7,241 nucleotides of DNA, taken from NCBI GenBank assembly GCA_021442645.1, contig JABUSR010000121.1, positions 1 to 7,241 of the forward strand, written 5' to 3'. Source of the DNA: Ruminiclostridium sp. Lineage in GTDB: Bacteria > Bacillota > Clostridia > Oscillospirales > Oscillospiraceae. Every line of letters begins with the position of its first letter. Positions within the stretch are counted from its first letter, which is position 1. The notes below the pieces were generated by a model that saw nothing but the letters and a program-made list of their open reading frames with translations, did no database searches and was not told the DNA's origin. Both the position numbers and the translations under genes were made by a program. Positions 1 through 6,538 of this stretch are shown one piece after another.

Positions 1-46
1 CCCCGCGGCGGCCCCCCATCGAAATCCCCTGGAGGGGGAGGTCATC

Positions 47-442
47 ATGGACGCCACGGCCCGTCTGCTGGCGGCAAAGCCCGTGTACCGCTACTATAAG
101 CCGCCAACGCCCCGCCAGGAGGAGCGGCGGAAGGAGAAACAGAAGGAGGAGCGGAAGGGAAGGACAAAGGCCCGGGAGACGACCCGCCGGGCTAAAGAGA
201 AAAAGGCTCCGACCCGGGAGAGGAATGCCCCCGCCGCTGAGAAGAGCCCGGAAGCTGCGCAGACCGCCCGGCCCCGCCAGGCCCCGTCTAAGGGGATCCC
301 GGCACCCCTGACCAAAGGGGGCCGAAAGAGAGACCGGGGCAGAGGGCGTATCCCCCCCAGAGTGGAGGGGCCCCAGAGCCGGCAGAAGGACTCCACCGAG
401 CAGAAGAGCCTGATGAAGCCCTTCTATATCAGCCATGATTAA
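47..442 (+). CDS. Lys/Arg/Pro-rich small hypothetical protein, coupled to the phosphoesterase gene
   Basis: Unidentified 131-residue protein. The first 20 residues look ordinary (MDATARLLAAKPVYRYYKPP). Residues 21-120 are a highly charged, low-complexity stretch rich in Lys, Arg, Glu, Pro and Ala, probably disordered and strongly basic. The tail becomes structured-looking again (LMKPFYISHD). There is no signal peptide, membrane segment or catalytic motif. The ATG has a plausible ribosome binding site (GGAGGGGGAGG at 31-41), and third codon positions are mostly G or C, as in the neighbouring genes, which favours real coding. However, the reading frame stays open to the left edge of the window, so this could be the C-terminal part of a longer protein, with the purine run as coding sequence. 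The stop codon lies inside the start of the next gene (8-base overlap), which suggests translational coupling. A nucleic-acid-binding or membrane-surface role is only a guess from charge. Confidence 0.6.
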   Translation: MDATARLLAAKPVYRYYKPPTPRQEERRKEKQKEERKGRTKARETTRRAKEKKAPTRERNAPAAEKSPEAAQTARPRQAPSKGIPAPLTKGGRKRDRGRGRIPPRVEGPQSRQKDSTEQKSLMKPFYISHD

Positions 443-1319
443 AGAGGAAGACTGGAACCGGCGAACCAGTGGCGCCACAGAGAAGCAGCGGCGAAAGAAA
501 CGCAGAAGAAAGCGCATCCGCCGATTCTTTACCCTGGTGCTGGTGCTGGCCGCCCTGGCCGGGTGGCTTGTCTGGCAGCAGAACGGGCTATCCACCGAGA
601 CCATTGCGGTGGAGGGCGCCCCCGACGGTTTTGCCGGGTACCGCATCGCTATTATCTCCGACCTCCACGCCAAGGAGTTCGGGGAGAACAATGACCGACT
701 CCTCCGGTTTGTGGAGGGGCTGGAGCCTGATCTTATCGCCATCACCGGGGATATCATCCATGAGGAGAGCCAGATGGCCATGGTGGCCCCCACGGCGGAG
801 GGTCTGGCGGCCATCGCCCCCACCTACTATGTCACCGGCAACCACGAGTGGGCCGCCGGGACTGTCCGGGAGCTGGAGCCCCTGCTGGAGTCCTGCGGGG
901 TGACCGTCCTCTCCAACTGCTATGTGATGCTGGAGCAGAACGGACAGAAAATTGCCCTGCTGGGGGCGGAGGACGGCAACGGATATGCCGACCAGAAGAC
1001 CGTGGGCCAGCTGGCCGACGAGGTCCGGCAGGAGCAGGGGGAGGTCTACCAGCTTCTCCTGAGCCACCGGAACAACCACTATGAGGAGTACGCCGCCGCC
1101 CGGGTGGACCTGACCCTCTCGGGTCACGCCCACGGGGGCCTCATCCGCCTGCCCGGAACGGACGGCCTCATCGGCCCCCAGCGGGAGTGGATGCCCGACT
1201 ACACTGCCGGTCTCTATGCCCTGGACTACGGGCAGATGGTGGTCTCCCGAGGGCTGGGGAACCAGTTCCCGGCCTTCCGCCTGCTGAACCGGCCTGACGT
1301 GCCCCTGGTAATCCTGTAA
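435..1319 (+). CDS. Membrane-anchored calcineurin-like metallophosphoesterase (YkuE/YaeI type)
   Basis: Predicted metal-dependent phosphoesterase of 294 residues, attached to the outer face of the membrane. The N-terminus is cytosolic and very basic (residues 17-30, mostly Lys/Arg). One hydrophobic segment follows at about 31-47 with no signal peptidase site, so it probably acts as an uncleaved anchor. The catalytic domain carries the full motif set of the family: D76-L-H78 followed by FG, G105-D106, G135-N-H-E138, H211 and G230-H-A-H-G-G235. The C-terminal SRGLG...NRPDVPLV block is typical of the YkuE/YaeI group. Known relatives act on lipid or nucleotide phosphoesters (YaeI, for example, hydrolyses UDP-diacylglucosamine in vitro); the substrate here cannot be read from sequence. 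No clear ribosome binding site precedes the ATG. It overlaps the previous stop as ATGATTAA, so translation probably depends on coupling. Its family is secure, its substrate is not. Confidence 0.9.
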   Translation: MIKEEDWNRRTSGATEKQRRKKRRRKRIRRFFTLVLVLAALAGWLVWQQNGLSTETIAVEGAPDGFAGYRIAIISDLHAKEFGENNDRLLRFVEGLEPDLIAITGDIIHEESQMAMVAPTAEGLAAIAPTYYVTGNHEWAAGTVRELEPLLESCGVTVLSNCYVMLEQNGQKIALLGAEDGNGYADQKTVGQLADEVRQEQGEVYQLLLSHRNNHYEEYAAARVDLTLSGHAHGGLIRLPGTDGLIGPQREWMPDYTAGLYALDYGQMVVSRGLGNQFPAFRLLNRPDVPLVIL

Positions 1320-1346
1320 CCCGGCGGGTACACAGAAGAGTAAAGA

Positions 1347-1367
1347 ATCCCCGAAGAGACGGGGGAT
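1347..1367 (+). other. Short GC hairpin in the azlC leader
   Basis: In the 64-base gap before azlC, ATCCCC (1347-1352) can pair with GGGGAT (1362-1367) around a 9-base loop. The 3' arm ends one base before the azlC ribosome binding site (GGAG, 1369-1372). There is no T-run after it on the plus strand, so it is not an intrinsic terminator for the phosphoesterase gene. It could modulate azlC translation or mRNA stability, or be chance. On the minus strand it is followed only by a broken T-rich run. Confidence 0.35.
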
Positions 1368-1383
1368 CGGAGATTTGAGAGTA

Positions 1384-2115
1384 ATGAGAAAGAAGACCGA
1401 AAGCATAAACCGCAAACAGTTTCGCAGAGGCCTCCGCACAGGCATCCCCATATCCCTGGGGTACCTGGCGGTGTCCTTTACCCTGGGCATCACGGCCAAG
1501 AATGCCGGGCTCACTGCCGGGCAGGCCGCCCTTACCAGCCTGCTGGTGAATGCCTCGGCGGGGCAGTACGCCGCCTTCACCTGTATGGCCGCCCAGAGCG
1601 CATACCTGGAGACGGCCATCATCGTGGCGGTGACCAATGCCCGATACATCCTCATGTCCTGCGCCCTGAGCCAGAAGCTCCCGGCTACCGCCAAGCTGTG
1701 GCACCGGCTGGTTATCGGGTTCAATGTCAACGATGAGATTTTCGGCATGGCCATTGCAGAGGAGGATAAGCTCAACCCCTATTACTACTTTGGCATGATG
1801 GCCATCGCCATGCCCGGCTGGGCCCTGGGCACCTTCCTGGGGACCGGCGTGGGGAACATCCTGCCCAGCAGTGTGGTCAGCGCCCTGAGCGTGGGCCTGT
1901 ACGGCATGTTTCTGGCGGTCATCATCCCCGCCGCGAAGAAGAGCAAAATCATCCTGGGTGTGGTCGTCCTGTCTATGGCGGCCAGCTATGCCCTGACCGT
2001 CCTCCCTGTGACGGCGGCCATCGCCTCGGGCACCCGGACCATCATCATCACGGTGGTTATCTCCGCTCTGGCGGCCATTCTGTTTCCCCGGAAGGAGGAA
2101 GAAACCAGTGCATAA
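1384..2115 (+). CDS. azlC: AzlC family branched-chain amino acid exporter, large subunit
   Basis: Large membrane subunit (243 residues) of the AzlCD-type exporter. It is known from Bacillus subtilis AzlC, linked to 4-azaleucine resistance, and Corynebacterium BrnF, which exports leucine, isoleucine, valine and methionine. After a basic N-terminus (to about residue 19) the protein is a series of hydrophobic segments. Family-typical blocks are visible: GIPISLGYLAVSF (20-32), the LLVNASAGQYAA region (53-64), TNARYILMS (84-92), and the acidic pair D117-E118 in NVNDEIFGMA. Length is normal. I chose ATG at 1384, with GGAG 11 bases upstream. A TTG at 1375 would add only three residues but sits too close to that site. 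The stop overlaps azlD by 8 bases, so the subunits are co-translated. The exact substrate is inferred from the family. No Lrp-type regulator (the common partner) is in the window. Confidence 0.92.
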   Translation: MRKKTESINRKQFRRGLRTGIPISLGYLAVSFTLGITAKNAGLTAGQAALTSLLVNASAGQYAAFTCMAAQSAYLETAIIVAVTNARYILMSCALSQKLPATAKLWHRLVIGFNVNDEIFGMAIAEEDKLNPYYYFGMMAIAMPGWALGTFLGTGVGNILPSSVVSALSVGLYGMFLAVIIPAAKKSKIILGVVVLSMAASYALTVLPVTAAIASGTRTIIITVVISALAAILFPRKEEETSA

Positions 2116-2413
2116 CGTCTATATCTACATCGCTGTGGTTGCCCTGGTGACCTACGCCATCCGGGTCCTGCCCCTGACCCTTATCCAGAAGGAAATCAAG
2201 AACACCTTTATCCGATCCTTCCTGTACTACGTCCCCTACGTGACCCTGGCGGCCATGACTTTTCCGGCAATCGTCACCGCTACAGACAGCATCTGGTCGG
2301 GAATCGCCGCCCTGGTCATCGGCGTGCTGGTGGCCTGGATCAGCGGGAACCTGTTCCTGGTGGCCATCTCTGCCTGCTCGGTGGTGTTCCTGGTGGAGCT
2401 GCTGATCCTATAA
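2108..2413 (+). CDS. azlD: AzlD family branched-chain amino acid exporter, small subunit
   Basis: Small partner (101 residues) of AzlC; in characterised systems (BrnFE) both subunits are required for export. The chain is almost entirely hydrophobic, with about four membrane segments (near 4-22, 39-56, 63-79 and 82-100). The conserved R19-V-L-P22 motif at the end of the first segment is present, followed by a short charged loop (QKEIKN). It starts with GTG, supported by an excellent ribosome binding site, AAGGAGG at 2092-2098, nine bases upstream inside azlC. The overlap GTGCATAA with the azlC stop is the usual tight coupling for a two-subunit complex. Identity rests on size, topology, the motif and the partner gene. 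Confidence 0.92.
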   Translation: MHNVYIYIAVVALVTYAIRVLPLTLIQKEIKNTFIRSFLYYVPYVTLAAMTFPAIVTATDSIWSGIAALVIGVLVAWISGNLFLVAISACSVVFLVELLIL

Positions 2414-2459
2414 GGCCGGAGCAGGCACACGAAATCAACGACACAGGGAGAAAACGACC

Positions 2460-4361
2460 GTGGAAGAACGCAACACCAACATCCCAACCTACGAGGCCGG
2501 GACCTACGACGTGGCTGTGGTAGGGGCGGGCCATGCGGGCATTGAGGCCGCCCTGGCCTGTGCCCGGCTGGGCCTTCGGACCCTGTGCTTTACCATCAAC
2601 CTGGATGCCGTGGGCAACATGCCCTGCAACCCCGCCATCGGCGGCACCGGCAAGGGTCACCTGGTGCGTGAGCTGGACGCCCTGGGGGGCGAGATGGGCC
2701 GGGCCGCCGACAAGGCCTGCATCCAATACCGTATCCTGAACCGGGGTAAGGGCCCTGCCGTCCACTCCCTCCGGGCCCAGGCCGACCGGCGGCTCTACCA
2801 GAGCGTCATGAAGCACACCCTGGAGAAGGAGCCCAACCTGTGGCTGAAGCAGGCCGAGGTTACCGAGGTCCTTACTGAGGCGGGGCAGGTGACCGGGGTC
2901 CGTACGGTGACGGGGGCCACCTACCGGGTCCGGGCGGCCGTCATCTGCTCGGGTACCTACCTGAGCAGCACCACCATCGTGGGGCAGGTTGTGCGGGAGA
3001 GCGGGCCAGACGGCATGTTCGGGGCCAATGCCCTGACGGACAGCCTCCGGCGGGCGGGGCTGAACCTCCGCCGGTTCAAGACCGGCACGCCCCCCCGGGT
3101 CAACGCCCGGTCCATCGACTTCTCCCGGCTGGAGAAGCAGGAGGGAGACGAGGAGGTCATCCCCTTTTCCTTTGAGACTACGCAACCCGGGGAGAACCGG
3201 GTCTGCTGCTATATCACCTACACCAACGAGGAGACCCACCGGATCATCCGTGAGAATCTGGACCGGTCCCCTCTGTTTACCGGGGCCATCGAGGGCGTAG
3301 GGCCCCGATACTGCCCCTCCATTGAGGACAAGGTGGTGCGGTTTGCCGACAAGCCCCGCCACCAGCTGTTTCTGGAGCCCATGGGCCTGGATACGGAGGA
3401 AATCTACATCCAGGGCTTTTCCTCCTCTCTGCCGGAGGACGTGCAGATTGCCATGATGCACACCCTGCCCGGCCTGGAGAAGGCCGAGATGACCCGGGCG
3501 GCCTACGCCATCGAATACGAGTGCGTGGACCCCACGGAGCTTTTGCCCACCCTGGAGCACAAGCAGGTGTCCGGCCTCTACGGGGCGGGACAGTTCAACG
3601 GCTCCTCCGGCTATGAGGAGGCCGCCGTCCAGGGGTTCGTGGCGGGGGTCAACGCCGCCCGGAAGCTCCTGGGGCAGAGCCCCTTCATCCTGGACCGAAG
3701 CCAGGGATACATCGGGGTGCTCATCGACGACCTGGTGACCAAGGGGACCAACGAGCCCTACCGGATGATGACATCCCGGACCGAGTACCGACTCCTTCAC
3801 CGGCAGGACAACGCCGACCAACGGCTGTGTCCCCTGGGCCACGCCATCGGCCTGGTCAGCGACGAGAGATACCAGCGGGTGCTGGAGAAGTACGAGACGG
3901 TGGCCCGGGAGTGCAGACGCCTGGAGCACAGCGGCGCGGCGGCCTCTGCAGAGCTGAATGCCCTGCTGGAGGCCCGGGGAGAGCCCCCGGTGAAGAACAG
4001 CGTCCGGCTGGCCGACCTGCTCCGCCGCCCCCGGCTGAATTACGCAGACCTGGCAACGGTGGACCCGGACCGACCCGACCTGCCCCGGGAGGTCACCGAG
4101 CAGGTGGAAATCTCCCTGAAGTACGAGGGCTATATCGCCCGGCAACAGCGCCAGGTGGAGGAAATGCGCCGCCTGGAGGGCCGGAGCCTGCCCGCCGACC
4201 TGGACTACAACGCCTTGGCCGGGCTGCGGCTGGAGGCCAGACAGAAGCTCACGGCCATCCGGCCCCTGAACCTGGGGCAGGCGTCCAGAATCTCCGGGGT
4301 ATCGCCGGCGGATATCGCCGCCCTGATGATCTACCTGGAGCGAAAGGGGAAAGAGGCATGA
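2460..4361 (+). CDS. mnmG: tRNA uridine-5-carboxymethylaminomethyl modification enzyme MnmG (GidA)
   Basis: FAD enzyme that, with the GTPase MnmE, installs the aminomethyl-type group on carbon 5 of wobble uridine 34 in tRNAs reading NNA/NNG codons, using methylene-tetrahydrofolate, NADH and glycine or ammonium. At 633 residues it is full length. The N-terminal dinucleotide fold has VVGAGHAGIEA (20-30). The block around CNPAIGGTGKGHLVRE (56-71) contains conserved C56. GPRYCPSIEDK (281-291) carries the second conserved cysteine, C285, and GAGQFNGSSGYEEA (375-388) is the second flavin-binding region. GYIGVLIDDLVTKGTNEPYR at 416-435 and the helical C-terminal domain, which contacts MnmE and tRNA, are intact. 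It starts with GTG and AGGGAG (2445-2450) nine bases upstream. It follows azlD after 46 bases without a terminator. Unlike the common order, rsmG does not follow and neither mnmE nor jag is upstream in the window. Confidence 0.97.
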   Translation: MEERNTNIPTYEAGTYDVAVVGAGHAGIEAALACARLGLRTLCFTINLDAVGNMPCNPAIGGTGKGHLVRELDALGGEMGRAADKACIQYRILNRGKGPAVHSLRAQADRRLYQSVMKHTLEKEPNLWLKQAEVTEVLTEAGQVTGVRTVTGATYRVRAAVICSGTYLSSTTIVGQVVRESGPDGMFGANALTDSLRRAGLNLRRFKTGTPPRVNARSIDFSRLEKQEGDEEVIPFSFETTQPGENRVCCYITYTNEETHRIIRENLDRSPLFTGAIEGVGPRYCPSIEDKVVRFADKPRHQLFLEPMGLDTEEIYIQGFSSSLPEDVQIAMMHTLPGLEKAEMTRAAYAIEYECVDPTELLPTLEHKQVSGLYGAGQFNGSSGYEEAAVQGFVAGVNAARKLLGQSPFILDRSQGYIGVLIDDLVTKGTNEPYRMMTSRTEYRLLHRQDNADQRLCPLGHAIGLVSDERYQRVLEKYETVARECRRLEHSGAAASAELNALLEARGEPPVKNSVRLADLLRRPRLNYADLATVDPDRPDLPREVTEQVEISLKYEGYIARQQRQVEEMRRLEGRSLPADLDYNALAGLRLEARQKLTAIRPLNLGQASRISGVSPADIAALMIYLERKGKEA

Positions 4362-4414
4362 ACCTGACCCATAGTACAGACCGCACCCGGGCGGCGGAGG
4401 CTGCCCATGGGTAA
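4358..4414 (+). CDS. Possible 18-codon bridging ORF between mnmG and mnmA
   Basis: An ATG overlaps the mnmG stop as ATGA and opens an 18-residue frame, MNLTHSTDRTRAAEAAHG. Its stop lies inside the mnmA start (ATGGGTAA). AAGGGG at 4344-4349 could serve as a ribosome binding site. The arrangement would carry ribosomes from mnmG across the 45-base gap into mnmA. Against it: the peptide has no recognisable features, the same frame is open far back inside mnmG, and mnmA has its own good ribosome binding site. It is therefore a candidate coupling ORF, not a confident gene. Confidence 0.2.
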   Translation: MNLTHSTDRTRAAEAAHG

Positions 4415-5441
4415 GAAGGTCGTTTTGGGGCTGTCCGGCGGGGTGGACTCCGCCGTGTCGGCCTGCCTGCTGAAGGAGCAGGGATATGAGGTCTACGGCC
4501 ACTGGCTGGACATCGGCCTGGGCGGCCGGGAGGACGCAGAGGAGGTGGCCCGACGGCTGGACATCCCCTTCTCCGCCGGGGACATCCGGGGAGAACTGGA
4601 GGAATCCGTCATGGGGCCCTTCCGGGCGGACTACCTGGCCGGGCGGACCCCACTGCCCTGCGCCCTGTGCAACCCCACGGTAAAATTCCCCGCCCTGTTC
4701 CGCCGGGCGGAGGAGGTGGGCGCCGACCTGGTGGCCACCGGCCATTACGCCCAAATCGGGACCGACGAGGCGGGGGAGCCCGCCCTCCTGCGGGGGGCCC
4801 ACCGGAACGACCAGGCCTATATGCTGGCCCGGCTGCCCCGGGAATGGCTGCCCCGGCTGATTTTCCCCATCGGGGGCTATGAGAAGACCCAGGTCCGGGA
4901 CCTGGCCCGGCACTTTCAGATCCCCGTGGCGGAAAAGCCCGACAGCATGGAAATTTGCTTCATCCCCGACGGGGACTATGCCGGCTGGCTGGAGGCCCGG
5001 GGGGCCACACCGCCGCCGGGAGATTTTGTGGATCGGCAGGGGAACGTTCTGGGCCGCCACAAGGGAATCCACCACTACACCATCGGCCAGCGGCGGGGGC
5101 TGAGTATCCCCGCCCAGCATCGGCTGTTCGTATCGGACATCTGCCCGGCGGACAACACGGTGATCCTCTCCGACGGCTCCGACCTGATGGCGGACACCGT
5201 GTGGGGAGAGGGGCTGAACCTGCTGGCCGACCTGGCAGAGGGGGAGGACGTCACCGTCCGTCTCCGGCACTCCAAGACGGAGACCCCGGCCCGGTTTTAC
5301 CGGGAGGATCCCGGCGGCCGCCTGACCCTGCTGGAGTCCGCCAGGGCACCAACCCCCGGCCAGATGGCCGTGCTGTACCGGGGCGACCGGGTGCTGGGGA
5401 GCCTGTGGATCACCGGGGCGCACCGCATCGGCCCGGTGTAA
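4407..5441 (+). CDS. mnmA: tRNA-specific 2-thiouridylase MnmA (compact CxxC form)
   Basis: Replaces the oxygen at carbon 2 of wobble uridine 34 with sulfur in Lys, Glu and Gln tRNAs, after ATP activation of the base. The ATP pyrophosphatase P-loop is SGGVDS (10-15). The sulfur-handling cysteines are C88 in GRTPLPCALCNPTVKF (79-94) and C184 in DSMEICFIPDGDY; C85 makes a Cys-x-x-Cys where E. coli has Asp. ATGHYAQI (110-117), KGIHHYTIGQRRGL (219-232) and the C-terminal beta-barrel ending APTPGQMAVLYRGDRVLG are all recognisable. At 344 residues it is slightly short: the stretch between the P-loop and the CxxC is about ten residues shorter than in E. coli, where a Trp/Asp/Glu-rich loop is missing. 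The start is fixed by GGAGG (4396-4400), six bases before the ATG. It pairs functionally with mnmG upstream. It could be a second, divergent MnmA copy of the genome. Confidence 0.9.
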   Translation: MGKKVVLGLSGGVDSAVSACLLKEQGYEVYGHWLDIGLGGREDAEEVARRLDIPFSAGDIRGELEESVMGPFRADYLAGRTPLPCALCNPTVKFPALFRRAEEVGADLVATGHYAQIGTDEAGEPALLRGAHRNDQAYMLARLPREWLPRLIFPIGGYEKTQVRDLARHFQIPVAEKPDSMEICFIPDGDYAGWLEARGATPPPGDFVDRQGNVLGRHKGIHHYTIGQRRGLSIPAQHRLFVSDICPADNTVILSDGSDLMADTVWGEGLNLLADLAEGEDVTVRLRHSKTETPARFYREDPGGRLTLLESARAPTPGQMAVLYRGDRVLGSLWITGAHRIGPV

Positions 5442-5463
5442 CGAAGAAACAACACGGATTGAC

Positions 5464-5486
5464 GAAAAAACGCCCCGCCGGGGCGT
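5464..5486 (-). terminator. Minus-strand-oriented intrinsic terminator behind mnmA
   Basis: ACGCCCC (5470-5476) pairs perfectly with GGGGCGT (5480-5486) around a GCC loop. On the plus strand the hairpin is preceded by six A residues (5465-5470) and followed by GCTGAAAA, with no T-run. Read on the minus strand it becomes a GC stem followed directly by TTTTTT, a standard intrinsic terminator. It would stop antisense transcription before it enters mnmA, and should not stop transcripts running from mnmA into the downstream MBL gene. No minus-strand gene ends near it, which is odd. Confidence 0.6.
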
Positions 5487-5507
5487 GCTGAAAAGGAGGG
5501 AACCGGA

Positions 5508-6482
5508 GTGGACGAGAAGCGGATGGAGCTGGAACAGGTGAAGGGAAACACCTGGGTGCTGAAAAGCTGGGAGCTGATCCCTCTCTACCGGCTGGACGAC
5601 CGCCGATGCATCCTGCTGGACACCGGACTGGCGGAGCAGCAGGAGGAGCTGGACGCCACCCTCCGGGCGGAGGGCCTGCTCCCTGTGGGGGTCATCTGTT
5701 CCCACGCCCACATCGACCACATGGGGAACAACGCCTTTCTCAAGGAGAAGTATGGGACCCGGCTGGCCATGTCCCTGGGGGAGGCCGGGCACCAGTTTTC
5801 CTACCTGTCCATGAACGTGATGAACTACTCCTATTCCCCGGAGGATATGCTGGAGTCCCCGGCCCACAAGGGGACCCCGGTGCTGGCAGACCGAATCATC
5901 CTGCCGGGGGAGACCTCGGTGGAATTCTGCGGGGTGACCTTTTCCATTCTGCCCACCCCCGGCCACACCTGTGACCACATCTGCATCGGCACCCCGGACA
6001 ACGTGCTCTACCTGGGGGACGCCATGATGACCGGGCGGACCCTGCACCACTCCAAGTTCCCCTATGCGTTTTCCATGAAGGACTACCTGGACTCCATGCG
6101 GAAGATCCGCACGGTGGAGGCTGACCGCTACATCGTGGCCCACTACGGGGTCTACGAGGAGATCCTGCCCCTGGTGGATATGGAGGCCCGGTTCCTGGCC
6201 CGGCGCATGCTGGAGCTGCTGGATCTGGTGGAGGACTACACTACCCCCAAGCGGATGGCTGCGGCTATCTGCCGGGAATACCACATCCAGCCGGGGAATT
6301 TCCGGGACATGGCCTACTTTGAGGCGGCCAGCCTGGCCTACATCAACTATCTCCGGGGCCTGGGGCACCTGGAGGCCGTCCTGGAGGACAACCGGATTCT
6401 CTACCGACGGACCCAGGCCTCCCTGGACCGGGCCAAAGCCCGGGAGGAGGCCCTGCAGCCCTCTGCGGGACTGTTCCGCTGA
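5508..6482 (+). CDS. MBL-fold metallo-hydrolase with C-terminal winged-helix-like domain
   Basis: Predicted soluble two-metal (Zn or Fe) hydrolase of 324 residues. All ligand motifs of the metallo-beta-lactamase fold are present in order: D38-T-G, H66-A-H-I-D70-H71, H153 in LPTPGHTCDH, D171 in YLGDAMMTG and H212 in VAHYG. The core spans about residues 12-225. A helical C-terminal part (225-310) ends in a segment like L-x-x-L-x-x-x-G-H-L-E-x-x-x-x-D-N-R-x-x-Y-R, resembling the winged-helix tail of LACTB2-like members. There is no signal peptide, so it should act in the cytosol. Family members include glyoxalase II, nucleases and various thioesterases, and none can be chosen here. The GTG start is supported by AAGGAGG (5493-5499) eight bases upstream. 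It lies 66 bases after mnmA, separated by a hairpin that terminates only in the opposite direction, so read-through from mnmA is plausible. Confidence 0.9.
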   Translation: MDEKRMELEQVKGNTWVLKSWELIPLYRLDDRRCILLDTGLAEQQEELDATLRAEGLLPVGVICSHAHIDHMGNNAFLKEKYGTRLAMSLGEAGHQFSYLSMNVMNYSYSPEDMLESPAHKGTPVLADRIILPGETSVEFCGVTFSILPTPGHTCDHICIGTPDNVLYLGDAMMTGRTLHHSKFPYAFSMKDYLDSMRKIRTVEADRYIVAHYGVYEEILPLVDMEARFLARRMLELLDLVEDYTTPKRMAAAICREYHIQPGNFRDMAYFEAASLAYINYLRGLGHLEAVLEDNRILYRRTQASLDRAKAREEALQPSAGLFR

Positions 6483-6497
6483 GTCAATACGAAAAAG

Positions 6498-6524
6498 CAG
6501 CCCCTGCCGATTCGGCAGGGGCTG
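6498..6524. terminator. Bidirectional intrinsic terminator between convergent genes
   Basis: A perfect 12-bp stem, CAGCCCCTGCCG (6498-6509) with CGGCAGGGGCTG (6513-6524), around an ATT loop. On the plus strand it is followed by a short TTT; on the minus strand by CTTTTT, from AAAAAG at 6492-6497. It lies 15 bases after the stop of the MBL gene and 14 bases after the stop of the minus-strand EamA gene, so it serves both. By T-run length it should be stronger for the EamA transcript. Confidence 0.9.
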
Positions 6525-6538
6525 TTTGGATATCGGGG

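Noticed and set aside
588..1775. A 395-codon minus-strand open frame opposite the phosphoesterase and azlC
   Set aside because: Antisense to two genes with clear family motifs. Its translation shows no recognisable domain and no ribosome binding site was evident.
2387..2414. Possible promoter for mnmG (TTCCTG and TATAAG) at the end of azlD
   Set aside because: The -10-like element overlaps the azlD stop codon, the spacing is 16 and the -35 match is poor. It is not enough to call.
3827..4414. A 195-codon plus-strand open frame inside the end of mnmG
   Set aside because: It lies in another frame within the conserved MnmG C-terminal domain and has a Pro/Gly/Ala/Arg-rich translation typical of out-of-frame reading. 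Only its last 18 codons are mentioned, as a possible coupling ORF.
5465..5490. Plus-strand terminator for mnmA
   Set aside because: The hairpin is followed by GCTGAAAAGG on the plus strand, with no T-run. It terminates only in the minus direction.
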